From contig JAEXGT010000035.1 of the NCBI GenBank assembly GCA_023450615.1, forward strand, positions 1-60,535: DNA of 60,535 nucleotides. The letters are read 5' to 3'. This document shows, one piece after another, positions 18,095 through 25,387 of this stretch (its first letter is position 1; each line of letters begins with the position of its first letter). Below the pieces are notes generated by a model. That model saw only the letters and a list, made by a program, of their open reading frames with translations. It had not been told where the DNA came from and did not search any database. Made by a program: the position numbers and the translations under genes. This DNA is from Pseudomonadota bacterium. GTDB taxonomy: Bacteria; Pseudomonadota; Alphaproteobacteria; Rhizobiales; Beijerinckiaceae.

Positions 18095-19027
18095 ATGACC
18101 AGGAAACGCAAAGTCATCATCACCTGCGCCGTCACAGGGGCGATCCATACCCCGTCCATGTCGCCGTATCTTCCCGTGACGCCGACGGAAATTGCCGATG
18201 CGGCCATCGAGGCGGCGGAGGCGGGCGCCGCCCTTGTCCACGTTCACGCGCGCAATCCGGTCACCGGCCAGCCCGACCAGTCCCCGGCTGCCTTCGAGCC
18301 GTTCCTCAAGGTCATCAAGCAGCGCAGCGATTGCGTCATCAATATCACGACCGGTGGAGCGCCTTCAATGGGCGTTGAAGAGCGCCTTCAGCCCTGCGCT
18401 CATTTCAAGCCGGAGGTAGCCTCGCTCAACATGGGCTCGATGAATTTCGGGCTCTACCCCATGCTCAACCGCTTCAAGGAGTTTCAGCACGATTGGGAGC
18501 GGCCCTACCTCGAGGGCTCTAAGGACCGGATCTTCAAGAATACGTTTCAGGACATCGAGAACATCCTGACGATATGCGCCGAGAACGGCACGCGCTTTGA
18601 GATCGAGTGCTACGACATCGGCCATCTTTATACCCTGGCGCATTTCGTCGACCGCGGCCTCGTGAAGCCGCCGTTCTTTGTCCAGTCGGTCTTCGGCATT
18701 CTCGGTGGCATCGGCGCGCATCCAGAGGATATCGCTCATATGAAGCGCACGGCTGATCGTCTCTTCGGCGATGAATATCACTGGTCAGTGCTCGGGGCCG
18801 GACGCAACCAGCTCCCGGTCGCCGCGATGGCTGTCGCCATAGGAGGAAACATACGCGTCGGACTTGAGGACTCGCTCTGGCTCGGTCCCGGTCAATTCGC
18901 GAAGTCCAACGCGGATCAGGTCCGCGCGGCCCGCCAGATCATCGAGGGATTGGGCCTCGAGATTGCAACGCCGGACGACGCGCGGGACATCCTCCAGCTC
19001 AAGGGCCGAGACAAGGTAGCATTCTGA
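18095..19027 (+). CDS. Beta-keto acid cleavage enzyme (BKACE, formerly DUF849)
   Basis: A 310-aa (beta/alpha)8 protein of the BKACE family, whose founding member is 3-keto-5-aminohexanoate cleavage enzyme Kce. The zinc ligands His49 and His51 are in LVHVHARNP. ITTGGAPSM and the C-terminal AIGGNIRVGLEDSLWL, with its Gly-rich turn and acidic residue, are family signatures. BKACEs condense a beta-keto acid with acetyl-CoA and release acetoacetate plus a new acyl-CoA. Substrate specificity in the family is broad (including dehydrocarnitine) and cannot be read off here. A GAAGGAGAG site precedes the ATG. It is the last gene before the integrase remnant. Confidence 0.9.
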   Translation: MTRKRKVIITCAVTGAIHTPSMSPYLPVTPTEIADAAIEAAEAGAALVHVHARNPVTGQPDQSPAAFEPFLKVIKQRSDCVINITTGGAPSMGVEERLQPCAHFKPEVASLNMGSMNFGLYPMLNRFKEFQHDWERPYLEGSKDRIFKNTFQDIENILTICAENGTRFEIECYDIGHLYTLAHFVDRGLVKPPFFVQSVFGILGGIGAHPEDIAHMKRTADRLFGDEYHWSVLGAGRNQLPVAAMAVAIGGNIRVGLEDSLWLGPGQFAKSNADQVRAARQIIEGLGLEIATPDDARDILQLKGRDKVAF

Positions 19028-19082
19028 GCGAATTGGCAAATCGTACCTCGGCCACCGTCCAGGAGCCCCAATAGGGTATGAC

Positions 19083-19485
19083 CTACCGTTTAAGAATGCG
19101 AGTGGTCTCTGGAGCGGTCCGGTTCTGCGTCATGTGGCGGGCGATGTATTCTGCTGCGAGGTCTGCCACCGGCTCGGAGGCAATGCGACGCTTCGAGATC
19201 CGCTTCTCTTCCTGCGGATCGCGTCCGGCAGCGCGCTCGGCCAGAACCCACTGCGCTTCGACCCGGGCTTGGTGGGGCGTGGTCGGGCCATATTCGCCAA
19301 TGGTGTACTTGCGCAGATTGCGACGGTCTCCAGCTGGGCGGTACTGGACGAGGAAGACATTTCGACCGGCGGGCGTGATTTTGAGCCCGAAGCCTTTGAG
19401 GTTTTCGTCCCACCAGATTGCGTCAGCGCCGTTCGGCGAGGGGCAATGCGTCAATGACACGCTTGGTGAGCTTGCAGCTGGGCAT
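19083..19485 (-). pseudogene. Tyrosine integrase remnant (frameshifted N-terminal arm-binding region)
   Basis: Reading on the minus strand from the ATG at 19485, the peptide MPSCKLTKRVIDALP is the typical start of integrases with an Arm DNA-binding (DUF4102) domain. The homology then continues in another frame with SPNGADAIWWDENLKGFGLK and VFLVQYRPAG. The two frames join if one base of the CCCC run (plus-strand GGGG, 19440-19443) is removed, so an insertion has broken the gene. The frame ends at a stop at 19083, after ETTRILKR, about 130 residues in. The whole catalytic domain (R-H-R-Y) is missing. It lies about 160 bp from a tRNA-Lys fragment, as expected for the end of an integrated element. 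Confidence 0.85.
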
Positions 19486-19646
19486 GGTAGGGAGGTTCCC
19501 GATAGGCTACCTGGATAGCAAATAGGTAGCCGGAAAAAATGCAAAGCGGTCTATTGTCAGGGATGAAGAACTCACAGAAATGTAGAACTTACAAGGATTT
19601 GCGACACCGGATCCATCGCCACCCATCGTCGGGAACGGGTTTGTGC

Positions 19647-19695
19647 CTGACTTTTAATCAGAGGGTCCTGGGTTCAAGTCCCAGCGCGCTTACCA
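19647..19695 (+). tRNA. tRNA-Lys(TTT) 3' fragment, likely attachment-site remnant
   Basis: The segment holds an anticodon arm TGACTTTTAATCA with anticodon TTT, a variable region AGGGTC, a perfect T-arm CTGGGTTCAAGTCCCAG, the 3' acceptor strand CGCGCTT, a discriminator A and CCA (19693-19695). The D-arm and 5' acceptor strand that should lie about 35-40 nt upstream are absent, so this is not a functional tRNA gene. A 3' tRNA fragment next to an integrase remnant is the classical att duplicate left by tRNA-targeting elements; the intact tRNA-Lys should lie outside the window. Confidence 0.8.
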
Positions 19696-19891
19696 TATTT
19701 CTCAATGACTTACCGGCATATTGGGAACGGCTCAGATGAGCTTGGCAACCGTATAGCTGATATCAGCTGGTTTCGGATTGCTCATGAGGTTCCCTGGCAG
19801 GATTGCAGGTTAGGAAGGGGAGGGAGTTGTCCTCTCCGTTTCGCTTGCAACCGTTCCCCAACACCAATCAGGCATCTCCGTGCCACCGGCG

Positions 19892-20362
19892 TCACTCCCG
19901 CACAGCCTCCGACCAGAATTGGAGGCTACGAGGATTGATGGGCGCTCCTGCCGAAGCATGCATACTGAGAATCGCCCTGTGGAATTGTTGGGCTGCGGCC
20001 GTCCCTACGAGGAGCTTCAAGCTGCGGATGATCCGCGTGATCCGTAAATGGTTGTGATCCTGCCAGGCCAGCCACCAATGCGTGTTGCCATAGAACAGCA
20101 GCATTCGCTCGGTTGCACGCCTGAGGGTATCCACTGCCGCCGCATCATTACTGATCGCCCTGGTCTCGCTGTCAGTCAGCACCGGTGCGTCTGGCTGGGC
20201 GGCACTGCGGGTGGGGAGGGGAAACAGCCATTGAATGTAGTCGTGAACTGACTCCAACTGTTCATCCGAGAAAGCGAGCACCTCTGGGGCACGGCGTCCC
20301 CGAGAGTCGGGACCAATTCCGGACAGGAAGGCGTGGAGAGGGCCCAGGGCGGCCTCGGGCAT
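19892..20362 (-). CDS. Opioid growth factor receptor (OGFr) conserved-domain protein
   Basis: A 156-aa protein whose N-terminal half contains the OGFr signature: SRGRRAPEVLAFSDEQLESV, HDYIQWLFPLPTRSAAQP, then APVLTDSETRAI. Basic residues and tryptophans (THWWLAW, NHLRITRIIRSLKLL) follow. The domain occurs in eukaryotic OGFr and in scattered bacterial proteins of unknown function; no biochemical role can be assigned here. It is a lone minus-strand gene just right of the tRNA-Lys fragment. No signal peptide is seen. The ATG at 20362 is the only good start, but the ribosome site is weak. Confidence 0.72.
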   Translation of the reverse strand: MPEAALGPLHAFLSGIGPDSRGRRAPEVLAFSDEQLESVHDYIQWLFPLPTRSAAQPDAPVLTDSETRAISNDAAAVDTLRRATERMLLFYGNTHWWLAWQDHNHLRITRIIRSLKLLVGTAAAQQFHRAILSMHASAGAPINPRSLQFWSEAVRE

Positions 20363-20625
20363 TCTGACCTCTTAGCGCTGATAAAAAGCCAGTCAGTGCA
20401 ACTGGATGCCTGCAATCAAAGTTCAAGCAGTCTTTGGAGAGGTCGCTGGAGCGTCACTGTTTGCGTGTATCCAGACCATCAGTGGCCAATTCTTCAATAT
20501 GTCGTTGTCTCCAGTGACGGCGCCCGCATCGGATGCGAGCGCCGTTGCCAGGGCCTAAAGCAACTTGGATTTGAGGTTCACACGGTTGCCATCCAAGCTG
20601 ATGCCTATCGACCAACACACTGCGA

Positions 20626-21744
20626 TCACACGAATTGCGAGGATAAGAGGCGATCGGGTCGAAACGTAGCGAGTGCCGGCTCCGGACCTTTGTCGAGCAA
20701 TTCTGCTGCGACCATGGAGCCGATTGCAGGGGCGAGAGTGACCCCGCTGTGCATGACAGCGACGTAGTATCCATCGATGCCTGAGACAGGCCCGATTGCC
20801 GGAAGTCCATCTGCCGGGATCGCACGTGTCCCAAGTTTGACTTCGTCGACCTTCGCTGAAGCGAGGGCAGGGAGCACGCGGCTAGCTTCCTGAATAAGTT
20901 CGTTCGCCTCAGGCATCGCTGGGCTGATGACGGCATTTGGACCAAGAGTGTGGATCGCATCGTTCCTGCAGATCAGGAGTCTGCCTGGCGCATCGGACCT
21001 GATGTGACAGCGGGGTGTGAACAGTACGCGGTCCAACTGGATGTCCGGGGCTCGTACGAATACGAGCAAGCCGTAGCTCGGGCTCATCGGAATGCGGAGT
21101 GCTTCCGGAAGGATAGGGTCATCGGCCCATCGCCCCATGCAATTCACAACGATATCGGCCGGGTAGGACGCGCCGTTTTCTGTTCTGACGCCAACGACCT
21201 TCTGGCCGGCCCAATCGGCGCCCGTCACGCGCGTTTTTGTCACGACCGTTGCGCCAAGCGCTTCGGCTGCTGCAAGCAGCCCACGTACGTAGGAGGCCGT
21301 GTCGACCCATCCCTCCTCAGGAAAGAACGCAACGGGGGCATCGCCTATGGCTGCCGGGCCGATGGATGGAGCAAGAGTGAGGGCCTGATCGGCTGTGATC
21401 CAGCGCGCATTGTAGCCCCAGTCGAGAAGACGTTCGACATTTGAAAGATGCGTGTCTCGGTCCCCTTGGCTGCGCCACTCCAGACAACCGGTCTCGTAAT
21501 ACCAATCGCCACCGAGTTCATCGGCCAAAAGCCTGTGAGCGGCCATCCCAGCGACATTGAGGTCATGATACCCGCGTGGACTTTTGTCGTGGGCGTTCAC
21601 CCATGCGAATGTGGTCGATGACGTTCCCCCACCGACTTCCCCAGCCTCGATGAGGGTCACGTTCGCTCCACCTTGTGCAAGCCGAAACGCGACTGAGGCC
21701 CCAATCACCCCGGCGCCTATGACGATGATGGATCGTTGGAACAC
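20626..21744 (-). CDS. DadA/glycine-oxidase-like FAD-dependent oxidoreductase
   Basis: A 372-aa DAO-family flavoprotein. The FAD-binding motif near the N-terminus is IIVIGAGVIGASVAFRLA followed by VTLIEAGEVGGGTSS. The C-terminal VAVMHSGVTLAPAIGSMVA is the family's second flavin contact. Enzymes of this family oxidise D-amino acids, glycine, sarcosine or related amines. I chose the GTG at 21744 because GGAAGGG lies 3 nt upstream; the ATG at 21777 would add 11 residues without a good site. It ends the minus-strand operon begun by the MetQ-like gene and suggests catabolism of an amino acid derivative. Confidence 0.85.
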   Translation of the reverse strand: MFQRSIIVIGAGVIGASVAFRLAQGGANVTLIEAGEVGGGTSSTTFAWVNAHDKSPRGYHDLNVAGMAAHRLLADELGGDWYYETGCLEWRSQGDRDTHLSNVERLLDWGYNARWITADQALTLAPSIGPAAIGDAPVAFFPEEGWVDTASYVRGLLAAAEALGATVVTKTRVTGADWAGQKVVGVRTENGASYPADIVVNCMGRWADDPILPEALRIPMSPSYGLLVFVRAPDIQLDRVLFTPRCHIRSDAPGRLLICRNDAIHTLGPNAVISPAMPEANELIQEASRVLPALASAKVDEVKLGTRAIPADGLPAIGPVSGIDGYYVAVMHSGVTLAPAIGSMVAAELLDKGPEPALATFRPDRLLSSQFV

Positions 21745-21814
21745 AGTCCCTTCCTTCTTACTCAAATGGCCGCACAAGCTGCGGCGATGTTCGTTAAGCG
21801 CTGAAGCTGCTCTT

Positions 21815-21928
21815 TTATCGAAAGTATCGGCGTGTCCGCAGATCGGTGCCGTTCAGCTTCGTTTCCCGTTGCGCATGGAGAACCAGTTGGAGGATCCGGA
21901 GCAGCCGGCTGCGTAGCCATTGATGCAT
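21815..21928 (-). CDS. Candidate small protein (37 aa), unknown
   Basis: In the 222-bp gap between the racemase and DAO genes a 37-codon frame starts with ATG at 21928. It has a perfect AGGAGG at 21936-21941, exactly 7 nt upstream, and runs to TAA at 21815. The peptide begins MHQWLRSRLLRILQLVLHAQ and is strongly basic, with an amphipathic Leu/Arg-rich N-terminal helix. No family is recognised. It could be a real small protein, a translated leader for the downstream flavoprotein gene, or a chance frame; the ribosome site is better than those of both neighbours. Confidence 0.4.
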   Translation of the reverse strand: MHQWLRSRLLRILQLVLHAQRETKLNGTDLRTRRYFR

Positions 21929-21966
21929 CGCATATCCTCCTTCCTGGATCACCGCGCAGTCATCAT

Positions 21967-22677
21967 TTAAAACTTCGCATAGCGGCGCGGACGAAGCCCG
22001 GCATGGAACCAGTTCACAAGCGAAACGGTGTCGTAGACCGGCAGGCCGACCGCATCGCTGATATCAGCCGTGAAAGGCGCCAGGTTCGTGCATTCCGACA
22101 CGAGCGCCCCTATCTCGGGATGTTCAGCTACGAAGCGCTTCGCAACGTCCACAACCTCGGACCTAAGGGTTTCATAAGGGACGCTGGTATCGCCATGCTT
22201 GATCCATCGGACGAAGTCCGAATTCTGAGGCATGCCGGCAACAGGCGTGTCCTGTGGAATGCCGACAGCGTCGAAATATTGTCCATTCAAGACTTCGGCG
22301 TTGTACGTCAGCACGCCGACACGCTTGCCTGTCGGGATGAGTTGCTGAACCATGGGCACTTGAAGAAGGCTGCTGGTCGCCACGGGGACAGAGCAAAAGT
22401 CCGCTAGTTCCCGCTGATAGATCGAGAGGAAGCCGCATGTCGTGGTGATGCCGTCGACGCCTGCATCAATGAGTTCCTGAGCAGCCCTCTTGAAGGGCTC
22501 AAGCAGGCTCACGTTATGAAGGTCCGTCATGCCGGTGGGAACCGCATCCTGGACGATCTTATACTGGACCGGGAAATCCCATGTTTCGGCATTGCCGATA
22601 TCGCCGAGGTAGCGTTGAAAGCTCGTGTTGACCATCAGGATCCCGATGGTCACGCCGTAATAGGTCTTTTTGCGCAT
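21967..22677 (-). CDS. Aspartate/glutamate/hydantoin racemase-family enzyme
   Basis: A 236-aa protein of the Asp/Glu racemase superfamily. The two catalytic cysteines are in GITTTCGFLSIY and LVSECTNLAPF, and VGVLTYNAEVLNGQY is a conserved core strand and loop. The family includes aspartate, glutamate and hydantoin racemases, maleate isomerase and arylmalonate decarboxylase, so the reaction is not certain. With a DadA-like oxidase downstream, supply of a D-amino acid substrate by racemisation is a reasonable inference. I chose the ATG at 22677 (MRKKTYYGVTIGIL) over 22707. It lies 53 bp after the CMD-like gene. Confidence 0.8.
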   Translation of the reverse strand: MRKKTYYGVTIGILMVNTSFQRYLGDIGNAETWDFPVQYKIVQDAVPTGMTDLHNVSLLEPFKRAAQELIDAGVDGITTTCGFLSIYQRELADFCSVPVATSSLLQVPMVQQLIPTGKRVGVLTYNAEVLNGQYFDAVGIPQDTPVAGMPQNSDFVRWIKHGDTSVPYETLRSEVVDVAKRFVAEHPEIGALVSECTNLAPFTADISDAVGLPVYDTVSLVNWFHAGLRPRRYAKF

Positions 22678-22730
22678 ATTCTTTCTACTCGTGGAATACG
22701 AATGCATTTCAATCGTTGGCGGAGCCTGCG

Positions 22731-23267
22731 TTACGCAGGCTCCGGTTCCACGACGAACGGTTCGAGATATTCATCCAGATCGACTTCAAGAACCGAGTTG
22801 AAGATGTTGGTAGCCACCATCGTTCCGGCGAAGCCGATCAGGGTGACGATCCCGGTTTCGTCAAAGTGCTTTCTGAGTTCCTGCCAAACGCTTTCAGGCA
22901 GCTTCCCACGGCTCTCTCCGATGGCTTGGCCAACCTTGAGAAGGACCGCCTCGATCTCGGTCGGAGTGAAATCGCGTGGCTCAATGCCTTCCTCCTTCAA
23001 CAGCCGACGGAAGAAAGTGGCGCACAGGACGCAATCCGAGCCTGTCGAGACGGCATAGGCGAAGACGTTGAAGGCCCGGATCCCAACAAGATCTTTGGCC
23101 GCCTTCTGCAATTCGTAGAAACCTTTGTAGGTTTTGTAGGCGGGAAGAGAGTGCAGGATTGCCTTCTTCATGTTCGTGACCTGACCCACACGGGCGATCT
23201 CGTCGTTATAGGCGGCAACCTGCTCCGGGCTTCCTTGCCCTTCCTCTATAGAGCTGACTCTGCTCAT
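22731..23267 (-). CDS. Carboxymuconolactone decarboxylase/AhpD-like protein
   Basis: A 178-aa all-helical protein. The redox CxxC is in GSDCVLCATFFRRLL, with the preceding FNVFAYAVST stretch typical of the AhpD/CMD fold. Members are peroxidase partners, decarboxylases or peroxidase-like proteins; the CxxC with following hydrophobic residues favours the AhpD-like redox branch, although the AhpD histidine relay is not clear. It sits in an operon with a binding protein and amino-acid-type enzymes, 66 bp downstream of the MetQ-like gene. Confidence 0.8.
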   Translation of the reverse strand: MSRVSSIEEGQGSPEQVAAYNDEIARVGQVTNMKKAILHSLPAYKTYKGFYELQKAAKDLVGIRAFNVFAYAVSTGSDCVLCATFFRRLLKEEGIEPRDFTPTEIEAVLLKVGQAIGESRGKLPESVWQELRKHFDETGIVTLIGFAGTMVATNIFNSVLEVDLDEYLEPFVVEPEPA

Positions 23268-23333
23268 GATGTCCTCATAAATCCATGAACGAACATTCTC
23301 GTCGTTCAGCTTTCGGGCTGACGATGGCGGTTC

Positions 23334-24122
23334 TTACCAAGCGGGAATGACAGTCGCGTTAAACCGCTGAAGGATATAGTTCTTGATTTCGTCGGACTCG
23401 AAGGTCGCGATGAAGCGTTTGATGCGCGGATCGTCGACTTTGTCCTCGCGAGCGCTCCAGATGATGGCCCACGGGGATGTCTTATCCTCCAGCAGGATGG
23501 CATTCTTCGGATCAAGGCCTGCGAGAACACCTTTGTTGAGCGTGACAAACGCAGCGCCGAGATCGTTCAGGGAGCGCGGCAGCATGATCTCGTCAAGCAG
23601 GACGAAATCCAGGTTCTTGGGGTTTTCCGCAATGTCGCGGACGCTGGCATTGATCGAGGACGGATCCTTGAGTTTGATCAGCTCGGCCCGCTGAAGAAGA
23701 GCAAGAGCGCGGGACTCGTTCGCCGGATCGTTGGGAATGCCGATCTTGGCTCCGTTCGGGATCTCGGCAAGCGATTTGTACTTCGCTGAATAGACACCGC
23801 CTGGCGCAATATAGGCGGGTTTGATCGCAACGATCTTGTAGCCGCGCGACTCGTTCTGCCTCTGCATGTAGGGGACGTGCTGGAAGTTGCTGACGTCGAT
23901 ATCGCCTGCCTGCGTGGCCTCGTTGATCTGGGTCGGCTCAGTGAACTCGGTCACCTCCACTTTGAAACCCTCAGCATTTGCCTTCTTCGCTGCTTCCTTC
24001 AGGAAGTCAGCGAATGGCCCCGGAGATGCGCCGACACGAAGAGCGCCATCAGCTGCGAATGAAGCCGTGCTGAGAGCAACCATAACGACTGCGGCCACGC
24101 TTTGAAGGATCCTGAGCTTCAT
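23334..24122 (-). CDS. MetQ/NlpA-family periplasmic binding protein
   Basis: A 262-aa ABC binding protein of the NlpA/MetQ family. A signal peptide (residues 1-23, ending STASFAAD) is followed by LRVGASPGPFADFLKEAA and VSNFQHVPYMQRQN, the family's ligand-binding core. Unlike E. coli MetQ there is no lipobox cysteine at the cleavage site, so it is predicted to be soluble in the periplasm. Family ligands include methionine and other amino acids. No MetN ATPase or MetI permease is adjacent, so it must share a transporter encoded elsewhere. It is the first gene of the minus-strand operon. Confidence 0.88.
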   Translation of the reverse strand: MKLRILQSVAAVVMVALSTASFAADGALRVGASPGPFADFLKEAAKKANAEGFKVEVTEFTEPTQINEATQAGDIDVSNFQHVPYMQRQNESRGYKIVAIKPAYIAPGGVYSAKYKSLAEIPNGAKIGIPNDPANESRALALLQRAELIKLKDPSSINASVRDIAENPKNLDFVLLDEIMLPRSLNDLGAAFVTLNKGVLAGLDPKNAILLEDKTSPWAIIWSAREDKVDDPRIKRFIATFESDEIKNYILQRFNATVIPAW

Positions 24123-24751
24123 GAATTTATTCTCCTGGCGAGCGGCTCGGATACGCCGGAAACGAGGGCATACTCAGCCGACAATTGTCGATCGCATGCA
24201 ATGGCCAATGCCGAATATTCCGGCGAAGTCATTTGCAGAGGGTGGGCGTTTTAAAGATCGAAATCCTTAATAACGAACTGTATGTATCTTTAAGCGAACG
24301 ATCTTGAGCAATCAAGGCCCTTTTCCGGCGATCTCTTTCTTGCGAGCAGTCCAGGGGCCACGGCTTGGCAAGCCGGGTAGGGGAAAGACATGAGGAGAGA
24401 GCAGGGAGCCATTTAATAAGCGTCTGAAAATATTTAAATAATAAGCGTCTGAAAATATTTAAATAAATCGTCTGGCGTGGGTGCTGCCAGTGTCCCTTAG
24501 GATTCGGATTTAGCCTCTTCTTACCTAAGGGAACAATTTGGAAATTAAGATAACTCTCGCCGTTACCGCCCAAGCCCTGAGATCTGAATTTGCGATCCTC
24601 GATAGTTGCCGGTTGCGCTCGGCTTGAAACCACTTTGGGCGGAACGCCGTTGTCGAGTGATCCAAGGCTGGTCGCGCTCGCGCGGGCGGCTACCTTCAGA
24701 GTACCTCAGAGTGGAATTGGCCCCTCGCTGTAAACAGGGAAAGGGACCGAC
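24123..24751. other. Divergent intergenic region between the MetQ operon and paoABC
   Basis: The 629 bp contain no supported gene; the longest frames have no family resemblance and one is only kept open by the tandem repeat. The middle (about 24240-24480) is distinctly AT-rich for this genome. It carries the 25-bp tandem duplication at 24414-24463 and must hold the promoters for both flanking operons. Confidence 0.5.
24414..24463. repeat. Perfect 25-bp tandem duplication, AT-rich
   Basis: Two identical head-to-tail 25-bp copies (24414-24438 and 24439-24463) begin with TAATAAGCGTCTG and end with AAATATTTAAA. A short third partial copy (TAAATCGTCTGG) follows. Each unit contains the palindrome AAATATTT. 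It lies about 290 bp upstream of paoA and 290 bp upstream of the MetQ-like gene. It could be a duplicated regulator-binding or DNA-bending site, or a replication-slippage product. Confidence 0.85.
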
Positions 24752-25387
24752 ATGTCGGATCCTAGCGAGCTGAATGTTAATCGGCGCGAGGTGATGGTTG
24801 GCGCTGGAGCGTATGCAGCAGTCGCGGTAGCGCCGCTTCCGGTCGGGGCGCAGCCCGCTCCAGTCGGATCGCCTGTTTTGACCCGGGTCTCGTTCAATGT
24901 GAACGGGCAAACTCATATGTTGGAACTCGATACACGCACGACGTTGCTCGACGCTCTGCGGGAGCACCTGCACCTCACGGGGACCAAAAAGGGCTGCGAC
25001 CACGGCCAGTGTGGCGCCTGTACGGTTATGGTCGAAGGTCGGCGGATCAACTCCTGCCTGACCCTAGCCGTGATGCATCAGGGCGACAGTGTCACCACTA
25101 TCGAGGGGCTCGGGACACCGGACAACCTGCACCCGATGCAGGCGGCGTTCATCAAGCACGATGGCTATCAGTGCGGCTACTGCACGCCCGGACAGATCTG
25201 CTCGGGCGTAGCGGTGCTGGATGAGATCAAGGCCGGAATCCCAAGCCATGTCACGGCGGACCTCATGGCTCCCGTGCAGCTCAGTGAGATGGAGATCCGC
25301 GAGAGGATGAGCGGCAACATCTGCCGCTGCGGCGCCTATTCCAACATCCTCGATGCCATGACCGAGGTCGCGGAGAGCCAGGGATGA
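24752..25387 (+). CDS. paoA: Aldehyde oxidoreductase, [2Fe-2S] subunit (PaoA type), Tat signal
   Basis: A 211-aa xanthine-oxidase-family iron-sulfur subunit. A twin-arginine leader (NRREVMVGAGAYAAVAVAP) is followed by about 20 linker residues. The plant-ferredoxin cluster ligands are in GCDHGQCGACTVMV plus a cysteine in INSC, and the second cluster ligands in CGYCTPGQIC and GNICRCGAY. In E. coli PaoABC the assembled enzyme is exported to the periplasm by the Tat signal of PaoA and oxidises aromatic and other aldehydes. The stop overlaps paoB by 4 bp. No paoD/XdhC-like chaperone gene is adjacent. Confidence 0.93.
   Translation: MSDPSELNVNRREVMVGAGAYAAVAVAPLPVGAQPAPVGSPVLTRVSFNVNGQTHMLELDTRTTLLDALREHLHLTGTKKGCDHGQCGACTVMVEGRRINSCLTLAVMHQGDSVTTIEGLGTPDNLHPMQAAFIKHDGYQCGYCTPGQICSGVAVLDEIKAGIPSHVTADLMAPVQLSEMEIRERMSGNICRCGAYSNILDAMTEVAESQG

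Noticed and set aside
19078..19518. 146-codon plus-strand frame
   Set aside because: Antisense of the integrase remnant, whose own translation matches the family.
19539..19739. 66-codon plus-strand frame
   Set aside because: It reads through the tRNA-Lys fragment; NQRVLGSSPSAL is the usual false translation of an anticodon and T-arm.
24229..24633. 134-codon minus-strand frame in the MetQ/pao intergenic region
   Set aside because: No family resemblance or ribosome site, and it spans the 25-bp tandem repeat, giving a repeated peptide typical of chance translation.
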